From positions 186,001 through 250,000 of the forward strand of contig NZ_CP021421.1 of the NCBI RefSeq assembly GCF_002201515.1: a DNA stretch of 64,000 nucleotides, read 5' to 3'. The position numbers and the translations under genes were made by a program. Under the pieces are notes generated by a model. That model had not been told where the DNA came from and did not search any database. It was given only the letters and a program-made list of their open reading frames with translations. Below are positions 16,421-25,626 of this stretch, in pieces. Positions within the stretch are counted from its first letter, which is position 1, and the number at the start of each line of letters is the position of its first letter. This DNA is from Muribaculum intestinale. GTDB lineage: Bacteria > Bacteroidota > Bacteroidia > Bacteroidales > Muribaculaceae.

Positions 16421-17701
16421 CTATTTTTCCCTATTTCCCCATCGTGCCTCCTGCAAGGCCCATGCTCTCTCCTCCTGCGGATTAGCCCCGGGAGTCCAGA
16501 AGCGGCTCCCCTCAAGCCCGTCGGGAAGATACTGCTGTCTGACAAAATTGCCGGGATAGTCGTGGGCATACTTGTAACCCTCGTGGTAGCCGAGCTCCTT
16601 CATCAGCTTGGTAGGCGCGTTGCGCAGATGCAGCGGCACGGGGAGATTGCCAGTGGCCCTGACACGCTCCTGGGCGGCGCCGATGGCCACATAGGCCGAG
16701 TTGCTCTTGGGCGACGTTGCCATATATATCGTACACTCGGCCAAGGGGATACGTCCCTCAGGCCAGCCGATTTTATGGAGTATGTCAAACGTGGCGTTGG
16801 CAAGCAGCAGCGCGTTGGGGTTGGCCAGACCGATATCCTCGGCGGCCACTATGGCCAGACGACGGGCTATGAATTCGGGGTCCTCGCCACCCTCTATCAT
16901 GCGCGCCAGCCAGTATATGGCCGCATCCGGGTCACTGCCGCGTATGCTCTTGATAAAAGCCGATATTATATCGTAGTGTATCTCTCCGTTCTTGTCGTAG
17001 GCGGCGGGATTCTCCTGGAGGCGTGCCGTCACCACCTCGTCGTTGATTACGATAGGCTCGTCGAGGGGAGTCGACTGCTCAAGCAGGTCGAGGATATTGA
17101 GCAGCTTGCGGGCGTCGCCTCCGGAGTAGCGAAACAAGGCCGTGGTCGACTCGACCCTGACTTCGCGCCCGGCAAGCACCTTGTCGACAGTAAGGGCTCG
17201 GTCAAGAAGGCGTTGCAGCTGCGGCTCCTCAAGCGGGCGCAGAGTGTACACCTGGGCGCGCGACAGTAGCGGGCGTATCACTTCAAACGACGGATTCTCC
17301 GTAGTGGCGCCTATAAGCGTCACAGTGCCGTTCTCTACTGCACCGAGCAGGCTGTCCTGCTGCGACTTGCTGAACCTGTGTATTTCGTCGATAAACAGTA
17401 TCGGACGCCCCGTGGAGAACATGCTACGGGCGTCGGCCTTACATTTTTCAAGCACTTCGCGCACCTCTTTCACCCCCGAGCTTACTGCGCTGAGGGTATA
17501 AAACGGGCAGTCGGTAGTGTTTGCTATGATGCGTGCCAGAGTGGTCTTCCCCACTCCGGGAGGGCCCCAGAGTATGAACGACGATACACGGCGTGTATCA
17601 ATCATGCGCCGCAATACCGAGTCGGGTCCTACGAGATGTTCCTGTCCAATATAATCGTCGAGCGTGCGCGGACGCAGACGCTCTGCCAATGGTGCCTGCA
17701 T
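16421..17701 (-). CDS. rarA: Replication-associated recombination ATPase RarA/MgsA
   Basis: A 426-residue clamp-loader-like AAA+ ATPase that acts at stalled replication forks. Walker A is GPPGVGKT (residues 46-53), Walker B ILFIDEIHRF (101-110). The sensor block GATTENPSFEV and the C-terminal tetramerisation domain (WLARMIEGGEDPEFIARRL, ARHEDIGLANPNA-like AAEDIGLANPN, HEGYKYAHDYPG) are all present. Length is normal. It is monocistronic; two TAnnTTTG boxes lie upstream at 17748-17755 and 17781-17788. Confidence 0.96.
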   Translation of the reverse strand: MQAPLAERLRPRTLDDYIGQEHLVGPDSVLRRMIDTRRVSSFILWGPPGVGKTTLARIIANTTDCPFYTLSAVSSGVKEVREVLEKCKADARSMFSTGRPILFIDEIHRFSKSQQDSLLGAVENGTVTLIGATTENPSFEVIRPLLSRAQVYTLRPLEEPQLQRLLDRALTVDKVLAGREVRVESTTALFRYSGGDARKLLNILDLLEQSTPLDEPIVINDEVVTARLQENPAAYDKNGEIHYDIISAFIKSIRGSDPDAAIYWLARMIEGGEDPEFIARRLAIVAAEDIGLANPNALLLANATFDILHKIGWPEGRIPLAECTIYMATSPKSNSAYVAIGAAQERVRATGNLPVPLHLRNAPTKLMKELGYHEGYKYAHDYPGNFVRQQYLPDGLEGSRFWTPGANPQEERAWALQEARWGNREK

Positions 17702-17747
17702 TACTTAGAGTTGGTTTTTATCGTGCCGCAACGTACGGCCGCATATA

Positions 17748-17788
17748 CAAATTTAACAATTTTGTCCCGATTTATCCGCACAAATATA
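17748..17788 (-). promoter_or_regulatory. Candidate rarA promoter region (two minus-7 boxes)
   Basis: The minus strand has TAAATTTG (17748-17755) and TATATTTG (17781-17788), both full TAnnTTTG matches. The nearer one gives a leader of about 40 nt. Confidence 0.4.
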
Positions 17789-17801
17789 CGATATGTTGGC
17801 A

Positions 17802-17809
17802 TATTTTTG
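17802..17809 (+). promoter_or_regulatory. Candidate minus-7 box for the PstS-TPR cluster
   Basis: TATTTTTG on the plus strand, a full TAnnTTTG match, about 145 nt before the small membrane protein gene. The leader would include a small CCCG/CGGG hairpin near 17840. No minus-33 TTTG is evident. Confidence 0.3.
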
Positions 17810-17955
17810 TAACTTTACCGTGCCGAGGGTGATATTATTCCCGAAGCGGGCATGTCGAACTATTGGCGTGCCTGAGTGTTAGTCTGATATAGCCCTGCGG
17901 AACATTGTCAACCGCATGGCTGATGACACCCGAAACACTTAAACACTTTTTTATT

Positions 17956-18207
17956 ATGAGTAACGAAGGCAACGAAAAAAAGACCCGCACAAGCGGCGCA
18001 AGCGTTATGCGCACAGTTTTTGGCATATTCATGATTGTAATATATGTCGGCATGGGTGTGCTTTTCCTGATCGACTTCTTCAACTGGGAGACAGCGCCCT
18101 GGGGGTGGCTCAGATGGGTGGCCGGATTCGGCCTGATTATCTACGGCATATGGAGGGCCTACCGCCAGTTTGCCGGTATCGACCGCAACATCGGCGACGA
18201 ATACTGA
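17956..18207 (+). CDS. Small two-helix membrane protein
   Basis: An 83-residue protein with a charged, hydrophilic N-terminus (MSNEGNEKKTRTSG) and two transmembrane helices (about residues 20-40, MRTVFGIFMIVIYVGMGVLF, and 50-70, WVAGFGLIIYGIWRAYRQF). A longer reading to an upstream start at 17905 is possible but adds unrelated residues. It lies 57 nt before a PstS-like gene and the two are probably co-transcribed. I do not recognise the family beyond a common Bacteroidales small membrane protein. Confidence 0.75.
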   Translation: MSNEGNEKKTRTSGASVMRTVFGIFMIVIYVGMGVLFLIDFFNWETAPWGWLRWVAGFGLIIYGIWRAYRQFAGIDRNIGDEY

Positions 18208-18264
18208 CATGAGGAAGCCTCACATCCACACACACTGAATTCAACATCTTATACCATAAGCTAC

Positions 18265-19242
18265 GTGAACCACAAGATTATCCTCCTTACAATAGCTCTG
18301 TCAGCCCTGATTATCTCAGGACTGACAGCTTGCCAGAAGACCCCGACCAACACAAGCACGTCGGGGCTTGCCACAATAGTATGCGATGCCTCGTTCGAAA
18401 ACATCATGAACCAGGAAATCGACGTATTCGAGTACACCACCAAAGGCAAAGCAAACATCATACCCTACTATGCCTCTGAAAAGGCATGTGTCGACTCGCT
18501 GCTCGATCTGAAGACAAAAACCATCGTGATATCCCGCGACCTCACACAGAAGGAGAAGGATTATCTCGAATCGCAGAAGAAACATCCGCGCAGCAATATG
18601 ATTGCTGTCGACGCCATAGCCCTCATCGTCAACAACGACAACCCCATAGAGATACTGTCGATATCCGAGATACGCGACATCCTTACCGGAAAGATTACAA
18701 AATGGAGCGATATCGAGCCTACCAAGCTCGGCGACATCCAGGTAGTGTTTGACGACGAGGGATCAAGCACCGTGAAATACATGCGCGACTCTATAATGAA
18801 AGGCGAGCCGTTCGGACAGAACGTTTTCGCCCAGCAGTCAAGCCGCGAGGTATTCGACCAGGTGCAGATGCGCAAAGGCGCCATCGGTATAATCGGTGTA
18901 AGCTGGATCAGCGCCGACATGCGCACACGCGACATGTCGCGCGACGAGCGCATCAAAAGCCTTCAGGAACAGGACACCACGGTGGCCGACTTCGACCCGG
19001 CTGTAAAGGTGCTCAAAGTGCGCCGCGACGACCAGCTCAGAGCCTACAAGCCGTATCAGGCGTATATCTACGACGGCACATACCCCCTGTTCCGCTCGAT
19101 GTACATGATTACCACCGGTGTCAACGGCTCGCTGTCGCATGGATTCTACTCCTTCGTCACAGGCACTATCGGACAGAAAATCATACAGCGCACAGGCATA
19201 CTCCCCGCACGAGTGCAACCGCGTATGGTATATCTCGAATAA
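18265..19242 (+). CDS. PstS-like phosphate-binding lipoprotein
   Basis: A 325-residue type II periplasmic binding protein. It begins with GTG, followed by a lipoprotein signal with lipobox GLTAC (Cys23). The phosphate-binding family blocks include VDAIALIVNNDNP, ILTGKITKWSDI, VFDDEGSSTVKYMRDSI and KGAIGIIGVSWIS. No pstCAB permease genes follow; the next gene is a TPR protein. In other Bacteroidota the same PstS-TPR pair stands near exbB/exbD/tonB genes, which suggests a TonB-linked role rather than an ABC importer. Those genes are not visible here. Ligand phosphate is inferred. Confidence 0.8.
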   Translation: MNHKIILLTIALSALIISGLTACQKTPTNTSTSGLATIVCDASFENIMNQEIDVFEYTTKGKANIIPYYASEKACVDSLLDLKTKTIVISRDLTQKEKDYLESQKKHPRSNMIAVDAIALIVNNDNPIEILSISEIRDILTGKITKWSDIEPTKLGDIQVVFDDEGSSTVKYMRDSIMKGEPFGQNVFAQQSSREVFDQVQMRKGAIGIIGVSWISADMRTRDMSRDERIKSLQEQDTTVADFDPAVKVLKVRRDDQLRAYKPYQAYIYDGTYPLFRSMYMITTGVNGSLSHGFYSFVTGTIGQKIIQRTGILPARVQPRMVYLE

Positions 19243-19306
19243 TAAATGACGTTCATTACCGTTTAGAAATTAACAATACATATAACGACAAAACAGATCT
19301 ATCGAC

Positions 19307-20938
19307 ATGAAACTGAAATTTCTTTTTTCTTTCTGTCTGGCCGCCACTCTGTCGGCATCAGCGCAGCAGGGCTACCTCGACGGAATCGAGTACTTCAAGG
19401 CCGACCAGTTTGACAACGCCAAAGAAATCCTCGAACGCAACCTCAACAATCCCTCTACCGACAAGGCTCTCGCCTACTACTACCTCGGTGAAATCGCTCT
19501 CCACGACAAGGACTACACAACCGCCAAGGCCGACTTCGACAAGGGTCTTGCCGCAAACCCCCAGAGCGCTCTCAACAAGGTAGGCCAGGGTGCGCTTGCC
19601 CTCATCCAGGGCGACGAGAAGGGTGCCAAGACTCTCTTCGACGAGGCCAAGAAAATCAATAAGAAGGATGCCGCCGTGCTCACCGCCATCGGACGCGCAT
19701 ACTTCAACGCCGACCCCGTAAAGTACGAAAAGGAAATCGCCGAATACGACAAGCAGGCCTACAAAGCCAACTCCAAGGAGCCCTCTATCTTCGTGCTCCG
19801 CGGCGACCGTGAAGCTGCCAACAAGGAATGGGGCGACGCAGCTGCCAACTACGAAAACGCAATCCTCTACTCCAAGGGGCTTCCCGAGGCTTATGTAAAG
19901 TATGCCAACGCCTACTTCAACGTAAACCCCGAATACGCCATCAACAAACTTCAGGAGCTCCTCCAGGCTTCGCCCAACTCGGCTCTCGGTCAGCGCGAAC
20001 TCGCTGAGAAATACTACCAGAACGACCAGTGGGCAAAGGCTGCAAGCGCCTATGGCGACTATATCAAGAACCCCAACCACTTCAAGAGCGACGAGGTACG
20101 CTACAGCGCCCTCCTCTACTACGGCAAGCACTACGACGAGAGCCTCCAGCTCGCCGAGAAGATTCTGGGCCAGAACCCCACCGATATGCAGAAGTTCCAG
20201 CTCATGCGTATCATCTTCCTCGACAAGAAGGACCTCAAGGACTACCCCGGTGCAGAGACCGCCGCTGAGAAATTCTTAGCTCTCAACCTCCCCGGCCTGA
20301 AGTATTCGTCAAACGACTACTCTTCCTACGCCGAAGTGCTCCAGGAGCTTGGCAAGGACTCGCTCGCCGTTCCCGCTCTCGAGAAAGCTCTCGAACTCAA
20401 CCCCGACAAGACCGACATCTACAAGGCTCTCAGCTCGGCTTACTCCGGTGCAAAGAACTACGACAAGGCTCTTGAGGTATACAAGGCTTTCATCGACCGT
20501 GGCGACTATGTGACCAACGACCTCGTGACTCTCGCAAACCGCTACCAGAACGTGGCTGCAACCTCCGAACCCGGCTCGCAGAAGAAAATCGACGCTATCA
20601 ACAACGCTATCGCTACCGTCGACCAGATTATCGAGAAGGTGCCGGAAAACCCCATCCCCTACCGCAACAAAGCTCGTATGATGCTCGTGAAGCATGACAA
20701 CCAGCCCTCTGCCGAGCAGCGCGACGCATACCTCAAGGTAGTGGAAATCCTCGACCTCGACCCCGCCAACAAGGAGAAGCGCACCGACATGTACAACGAG
20801 GCATATTCACAGATTGCTTCATTCTACATCTCGGAAAAGGATATCCCCATGGCCAAGACTTACTATGAGAAAGTGCTCGAGCTTGACCCCACCAACGAGG
20901 CTCTCCGCGACTATATCTCGAAAATGAAGGTCAACTAA
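19307..20938 (+). CDS. Periplasmic tetratricopeptide-repeat protein
   Basis: A 543-residue protein with a signal peptide (MKLKFLFSFCLAATLSASAQ, cleavage near residue 20) followed almost entirely by TPR helices, for example AKEILERNLNNPSTDKALAYYYLGEIAL, ALEKALELNPDKTDIYKALSSAY and AKTYYEKVLELDPTNEALRDYI. TPR arrays bind partner proteins. It follows the PstS-like gene by 64 nt, and the two probably act together. The codons are strongly biased towards a few C-ending forms (AAC, TAC, CTC), suggesting high expression. Its terminator lies at 20969-21006. Confidence 0.88.
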   Translation: MKLKFLFSFCLAATLSASAQQGYLDGIEYFKADQFDNAKEILERNLNNPSTDKALAYYYLGEIALHDKDYTTAKADFDKGLAANPQSALNKVGQGALALIQGDEKGAKTLFDEAKKINKKDAAVLTAIGRAYFNADPVKYEKEIAEYDKQAYKANSKEPSIFVLRGDREAANKEWGDAAANYENAILYSKGLPEAYVKYANAYFNVNPEYAINKLQELLQASPNSALGQRELAEKYYQNDQWAKAASAYGDYIKNPNHFKSDEVRYSALLYYGKHYDESLQLAEKILGQNPTDMQKFQLMRIIFLDKKDLKDYPGAETAAEKFLALNLPGLKYSSNDYSSYAEVLQELGKDSLAVPALEKALELNPDKTDIYKALSSAYSGAKNYDKALEVYKAFIDRGDYVTNDLVTLANRYQNVAATSEPGSQKKIDAINNAIATVDQIIEKVPENPIPYRNKARMMLVKHDNQPSAEQRDAYLKVVEILDLDPANKEKRTDMYNEAYSQIASFYISEKDIPMAKTYYEKVLELDPTNEALRDYISKMKVN

Positions 20939-21516
20939 TCTCTACCGACATCATTCAATCGGCATACAGCAGGCTCCGGCAACCGCGCCGGGGCCTGCTC
21001 TGTTTTTATCGTCGCCGCTTTGTAGCCCGGTCCCCTGAAACGGTCGGAAAATGATGGCTTGACGCTACGCGACTCCCTGCCGACGGAGAGCCTGCGCCAT
21101 GCAGCCGTGCGCGCTGTAATGCAGTTGGTGCGGTCAACGCGGCTCTCGCGTTTTATGCGGTTGCGTTCGCTACGGGCGGCGGCGGCAGTCTCCTCGGCTG
21201 CAACGCGTGCGGCCTCCGCCGCGGCCCGGCGTTGTTCTTCGGCGGCGGCTATGCGTGCCCGTTCGGCAACTATAAGCTCCCGCCTGAGCATACGTTTACG
21301 GCGCGCCCTGAGATTGCGCTCCTTGCGCGCATCAATCTGCGCCTTGATCAGCAGCCAGGCGCATTCAAAATTTGTCTCACGGAATTCCGTGTCGGCATCA
21401 CGGCCATTCTCAATATAGCCGCGTATAACCATTTCCGTGTATTCCTCACCTTGATAGGGCATAAGACGTATGGCCTCTTTCCATACATCATCAAACTTGT
21501 AGCGTGGTGTTTTCAT
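20935..21516 (-). CDS. Arg/Ala-rich helical protein of unknown function
   Basis: 193 residues. The N-terminal part (MKTPRYKFDDVWKEAIRLMP, then EMVIRGYIENGRDADTEF) looks like a small globular domain that I have the impression recurs in Bacteroidales. Residues 65-125 form a long run of Arg, Ala and Glu (RRKRMLRRELIVAERARIAA and following) likely to be a continuous charged helix or coiled coil. The C-terminal 40 residues are low-complexity. The stop overlaps the TPR gene stop by 4 nt, and the TPR terminator hairpin lies inside the 3' end. A good minus-7 box (TAAATTTG) upstream supports it as a real gene. Nucleic-acid binding is possible but unproven. Confidence 0.6.
   Translation of the reverse strand: MKTPRYKFDDVWKEAIRLMPYQGEEYTEMVIRGYIENGRDADTEFRETNFECAWLLIKAQIDARKERNLRARRKRMLRRELIVAERARIAAAEEQRRAAAEAARVAAEETAAAARSERNRIKRESRVDRTNCITARTAAWRRLSVGRESRSVKPSFSDRFRGPGYKAATIKTEQAPARLPEPAVCRLNDVGRD
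20969..21006 (+). terminator. Terminator of the PstS-TPR cluster
   Basis: GCAGGCTCCGGC (20969-20980) pairs with GCCGGGGCCTGC (20987-20998), followed by TCTGTTTTT. It starts 31 nt after the TPR stop and lies wholly inside the opposite-strand gene. Confidence 0.85.
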
Positions 21517-21559
21517 ATGATTAAGAATAAAAATTTCGAATAAAGCATTAGTAACACTG

Positions 21560-21591
21560 CAAATTTACAACATATTATTATAATGACCAAC
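21560..21591 (-). promoter_or_regulatory. Promoter of the Arg/Ala-rich protein gene
   Basis: On the minus strand GTTG (21588-21591, one base off TTTG) and TAAATTTG (21560-21567) are 20 nt apart, the normal Bacteroidota spacing. The minus-7 box is 44 nt from the ATG. Confidence 0.5.
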
Positions 21592-21722
21592 TGTTTTTAC
21601 AACAAATCAGCCGTCGTATGTGAAAAAATTTCCGATTCTCAGTGTTAAAGAGGTTAAACCCCATATTATTATGAACTTACAGAGGCACAGGTGTGTTATC
21701 AAAGCATAAAATCCCTTTAACC

Positions 21723-22154
21723 ATGTTACGTCACCGATCCTTATATGCGATAGTCGTACTCCTTATACTTATGGCCTGTAGCTCGACAGTATGGGACGAC
21801 GTGCCTACCTCGATAAAAGAGTTTATATCATCATACTGGCCCGGAGCCTCTGTAAGCGACTACGACGAGCGCAACGGCAACTACTATGTGACCATCAAAA
21901 ACGGCGCCACACTTGTGTTTGATGCCAACTACCAGTGGACATCAATCAACGGCAACGGAGTACCCATCCCCTCGATACTGATTTTCAACGAAATGCCAAG
22001 GATATATCAGTACCTGGAAGCCCGCGAGCTGACATCCGACCTCATGATAGCCGAGAACAATCCGCGCACAATCATACTGACATTCTCCGACTTCATACTC
22101 GAATACAACAAAGAGACCTCCGATATCAAGATGATAACCCAGAAGCAGGAGTAG
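21723..22154 (+). CDS. PepSY-like lipoprotein (DUF2874-type)
   Basis: 143 residues starting at ATG 21723; a GTG ten codons upstream is less likely, as the signal peptide begins at MLRHRSLYAIVVLLILMACS with lipobox LMAC (Cys19). The rest, with IKEFISSYWPGASVSDYDE and NYYVTIKNGATLVFDANYQW, has the beta-strand/helix pattern of the PepSY-like DUF2874 repeats. One and a half repeats appear present. Such proteins are periplasmic or outer-membrane anchored; their role is unknown. It has no co-directional neighbour. Confidence 0.75.
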   Translation: MLRHRSLYAIVVLLILMACSSTVWDDVPTSIKEFISSYWPGASVSDYDERNGNYYVTIKNGATLVFDANYQWTSINGNGVPIPSILIFNEMPRIYQYLEARELTSDLMIAENNPRTIILTFSDFILEYNKETSDIKMITQKQE

Positions 22155-22188
22155 CAATTCATAGATTATATATAAGAATTATAATATC

Positions 22189-23187
22189 TCAGTCCTTGGC
22201 GAAGCGGATGCGCGAACGATACAGTGGAAACTCTACAGAAAGCACACCTGCCGGAAGAGAAAGCGTGGCGTAGGCCTCGTCGTCATCAAGCAGGTCGCCG
22301 TTGGCATCGTACCATTCAATCTGCCACATATGCTCAAATCGCGAGGCCGTCATGCGCCCTTTAAGCATAGCCTTGCGCCATAGGCCGGCACCGGTCACGG
22401 CTCCGTCGGCATAAAGTATGTCGTAACCGCCCGGACTACCGTTGCCTACAATCGCCAGCCGGTATTTTCCGCCGATACGCGCGCGGTCATCATCGGTGCG
22501 ACGGTCGAAATAGCTCCAGTATCCCTCCACGGCATCGGTCGAGTGAGAGAAACGCTCGTCAAGCGCCTCTTGGGTCCATCCGGTAAAGAGCGCGTCGCGC
22601 GGATCCTTGCTCCACTCGGTCATAAGCGTCTCGACTTCCCTTCTTCCATGGCCGGATATCCTTACCGGCTCTTCAGGCATAGGCGCGGCTACCGACATGA
22701 CAAGCCGCGGCTGCTTGCTCCCGACAAACATGTCAAGCCGTGCCCCGGATTCTGTCCTGCTCCACTCCAGCGCGAGGGTATTGAAGCCTCTCATCGTGTT
22801 CACATCATCGTAGACATCGACAGAATCTATGGCAACCGTGCGGCCCCCGACATCCGTATGGCCATAGACAAGCCGCAGCCCGCGGCGGTCAAGCTCGGAA
22901 CCATAGTCGGAATTGAATCCGCAAAGCATGGCCCACTGTCCGGCCCCGTCGGTGAGGCCCACACGGTCGGCCGAACATCCCCTCCCCTCTTTCATGCCGG
23001 GCAAGGATGCCCGCAGTTCTACTGCAAAATACGACGCATCGGCAGGGACACACACGACAGTATCGCCGGCGGCATAGTAGCGTCGCGACGGCACCACCGT
23101 GCCATCTCTGCCGCAGACAACCGACGGTAAGCACAACACAGCCGCAACGGCAGCACAAAACACTGGGAATGAGGAGTGTGAGAACAT
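22189..23187 (-). CDS. Secreted protein of unknown function
   Basis: 332 residues. A signal peptide (MFSHSSFPVFCAAVAAVLCL, cleavage near CGRDG) precedes a region that may be a beta-sandwich, with alternating hydrophobic residues and blocks such as SYFAVELRASLPGMKEG and YGSELDRRGLRLVYGHTDV. A conserved-looking second half contains EGYWSYFDRRTDDDRARIGG, YRLAIVGNGSPGGYDILYADG and WQIEWYDANGDLLDDDEAYA. I do not recognise a family or active site. It follows the patatin gene by 63 nt on the same strand and may be co-transcribed with it. Confidence 0.7.
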   Translation of the reverse strand: MFSHSSFPVFCAAVAAVLCLPSVVCGRDGTVVPSRRYYAAGDTVVCVPADASYFAVELRASLPGMKEGRGCSADRVGLTDGAGQWAMLCGFNSDYGSELDRRGLRLVYGHTDVGGRTVAIDSVDVYDDVNTMRGFNTLALEWSRTESGARLDMFVGSKQPRLVMSVAAPMPEEPVRISGHGRREVETLMTEWSKDPRDALFTGWTQEALDERFSHSTDAVEGYWSYFDRRTDDDRARIGGKYRLAIVGNGSPGGYDILYADGAVTGAGLWRKAMLKGRMTASRFEHMWQIEWYDANGDLLDDDEAYATLSLPAGVLSVEFPLYRSRIRFAKD

Positions 23188-23250
23188 AATGAATTATAAT
23201 TTTGAGAAAAAAGCGGCTCACCGCATCAGCGCATGATACCGTAGGCGCGC

Positions 23251-25626
23251 TCAGTACATGAATCTCGGCGCAAGGAAGAACAGACCGAACGAGAGGCCGA
23301 AGTTCCACCTGTTGCCCGGCGAATCGCTATAGTTGGCATAGGCCGACAGCTGGGCGAACGGCAGAGAATAAGCGGCCTTTATCTCGCCTATAAATCGCGG
23401 ATTGCGGAACCAATCGCCATACTCTACACCCACCACCGGCATACCGCCTACAGGTTGCAGCGACGGACGCACCTCGCGCCAAGGCATGAAGCAGTAGAGG
23501 CCGGCCCGCAACTGGAACATTCCGAACGGATTCCACACGGGTACAATACCGAGTGTGGTAAACTGACTGCTGCGGAAGCGGGTGTTGAAATATCCATAGG
23601 AGGATGGTGTGGGCCTGAACGAAGGGAGCATCACCTCGGTGGCGGCATATGTGTCGAACGCCTTCTGCGACGAGGCCACCGTAGTGGAAGTGACACCGAA
23701 ATAGAAGCGCTTGGCCAACTGCCAGTAACGGTCGAACTCAAACTCGCCCTGCACCCACCAGCGGTCATTGCCGTCGACAGCGCGTGCACGGTCATTTTCA
23801 GGGAAGTAGGTGTCATTGCCGTACACTCCCAGCACTCCGGCGCGCAGGCGCATGCCGGCGGTAGGAGCCGATGGGTCGTTAAGAGTGTTGCGCTCGTATG
23901 CGGCACGCACTTGAGCAAGGCGGAGGGTGAGACGGTCGCGGTCGACAGGCGCTACTATCAGAGCGTCGTAGAAGCGGTGGCTCAGTCGTCCGATGCCTGC
24001 CGACAGCACGGCCTTGCCGCTTCGACCTACGGCAACACCGTAGTTGAGCCGCAGGAAAAGCTCGGCGGATGTGGCCAGAGTCGAGCCCTCGTCGTAGAAT
24101 ATCCGTCCGCTATCGTACTCCTTGGTCCGGGATATCACACCCTGCAGTTCGAGATACGACGGTATGGCACTGCGCATGGCCACGCGCGCCTTCGCCGTGC
24201 AAGCCATATAGCTCTGGCCTATCCATGCGTCGACACCGATATTGAGCGAGTTGAAGCTGAGCGTCGAATAACCCGACGATAGGAAAAGCATCGAGTTGCT
24301 CGTAGAGGTGATATAGCCGCCCATGCCTACATTGAACTTGTTTTTTACATCGGCGTTGAGGTCGAGCGTAAACATTGAGGTGGAGTCATTGTAGAGAGCC
24401 TTTGGCACGAGATTGCGTAGCTTGCCTCCCGAGATAATGCGATAGTATGCATCCTTGGCACGCGCCAGGCCGAATGTATCCGACTCATTGCCGGTGAAAG
24501 TGTAGCGTATAAACTCGTTCTGACCGGGCGAACCGCCCGACACACTTACAGAGTCGAAGCGCACATAAGGTGTGGCCGACTTGAACACCTCGCGGCGCAG
24601 CGAGCGCGCCTCCGAGGGGATGCGGGCAGTGACACGGGAAGTTATCGAATCCATCATCGACATGGCCTTGTCGTAGCCTATCTGATATATCTCTTTGGCA
24701 AGGGGGAAGTCGAGCAGTCCGAACTGCTGTACAGGCACGCGTATCTTTATCCCCTCCTCGGCCGGCAGGGAGTAGTCGTTGTTCTGGATTATCATGTCCT
24801 CAAGCTGCTGGAACATGTTGTTGCGGTCGGGCTTGGTGTCGGGAGCGCTTACATCGACGCCAATCATTATGTCGGGTGCAAAATCAGAGCGCATCACATC
24901 GACAGGAAAGTTGTCGTAGATGCCGCCGTCGTACATCAGCACACTGTCGATTTCGATAGGCTCGAACACCATCGGAAACGACATGGAGGCGCGTATGGCG
25001 TCGCCCAGCGAACCGGAACGCATCACTACCTTGTGCTTGTGGTAGACGTCTGAGGCAACGCAGCGGAAGGGCACGAAAAGCCGGTCGAAGTCGCCTCCGC
25101 ACTGCGCGGAATACCGTGCGAAAAGGTCCATGAAAGCGAAGTTCATGGGTAGCGGATTGATAAGCGAGGTGGGGAGTATGCCTGAGGTACCGGTCGAATC
25201 GCGCAGACTCAGATTGAGCTTCACCATATGTGGAGTAGGCTCCTCCTTGGCATAATAATATATATAGGCGGGGTCGATGGTGCCTGTCGACCAGTAGGAG
25301 AACTCTTTTGAAAGAATCATGTCGAGCATCTCGTCGGTGGTATATCCCGCGGCATACAGACCTCCGACTATCGCGCCCATGGAGGTGCCTGCGATATAGT
25401 CGATTGGTATATCATTGTCCTCCAATGCCTTGATTACACCTATATGCGCTATCCCCTTGGCGCCTCCGCCGCTCAGCACAAGTCCCACCGACTGTGGCGC
25501 GGAGTGCGCCAAGGCATATTCCCCGGGAAGGCATGACACACACACAGCCAACAGCGTGGCCGACAGGCGCAGCGCTGTGCCATACAAGGCTTTACGAAGC
25601 CGGCCCGCGGCCTTACACCGTGCCAT
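23251..25626 (-). CDS. Patatin-like phospholipase with C-terminal beta-barrel
   Basis: 791 residues from the ATG at 25626, which overlaps the end of serB by 14 nt; an earlier start is possible. A signal-like segment (LSATLLAVCVSCLPGEYALA) is followed by a patatin domain: oxyanion loop SGGGAKG (52-58), nucleophile GTSMG (Ser82) and catalytic DGG (Asp233). Residues 390-790 are rich in aromatic beta-strands and end ...FGLSFGLFFLAPRFMY, a barrel with terminal aromatic residue typical of outer-membrane proteins. This is the PlpD/Omp85-type layout, where the lipase is displayed through or at the outer membrane. Substrate unknown. Confidence 0.88.
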   Translation of the reverse strand: MARCKAAGRLRKALYGTALRLSATLLAVCVSCLPGEYALAHSAPQSVGLVLSGGGAKGIAHIGVIKALEDNDIPIDYIAGTSMGAIVGGLYAAGYTTDEMLDMILSKEFSYWSTGTIDPAYIYYYAKEEPTPHMVKLNLSLRDSTGTSGILPTSLINPLPMNFAFMDLFARYSAQCGGDFDRLFVPFRCVASDVYHKHKVVMRSGSLGDAIRASMSFPMVFEPIEIDSVLMYDGGIYDNFPVDVMRSDFAPDIMIGVDVSAPDTKPDRNNMFQQLEDMIIQNNDYSLPAEEGIKIRVPVQQFGLLDFPLAKEIYQIGYDKAMSMMDSITSRVTARIPSEARSLRREVFKSATPYVRFDSVSVSGGSPGQNEFIRYTFTGNESDTFGLARAKDAYYRIISGGKLRNLVPKALYNDSTSMFTLDLNADVKNKFNVGMGGYITSTSNSMLFLSSGYSTLSFNSLNIGVDAWIGQSYMACTAKARVAMRSAIPSYLELQGVISRTKEYDSGRIFYDEGSTLATSAELFLRLNYGVAVGRSGKAVLSAGIGRLSHRFYDALIVAPVDRDRLTLRLAQVRAAYERNTLNDPSAPTAGMRLRAGVLGVYGNDTYFPENDRARAVDGNDRWWVQGEFEFDRYWQLAKRFYFGVTSTTVASSQKAFDTYAATEVMLPSFRPTPSSYGYFNTRFRSSQFTTLGIVPVWNPFGMFQLRAGLYCFMPWREVRPSLQPVGGMPVVGVEYGDWFRNPRFIGEIKAAYSLPFAQLSAYANYSDSPGNRWNFGLSFGLFFLAPRFMY

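Noticed and set aside
16328..17269. Plus-strand open frame opposite rarA
   Set aside because: Shadow of a certain gene; no start context or domain.
21059..21418. Plus-strand open frame opposite the Arg/Ala-rich gene
   Set aside because: The minus-strand gene has a good promoter and a structured N-terminus; the plus-strand product is an Arg/Ser/Ala low-complexity mirror.
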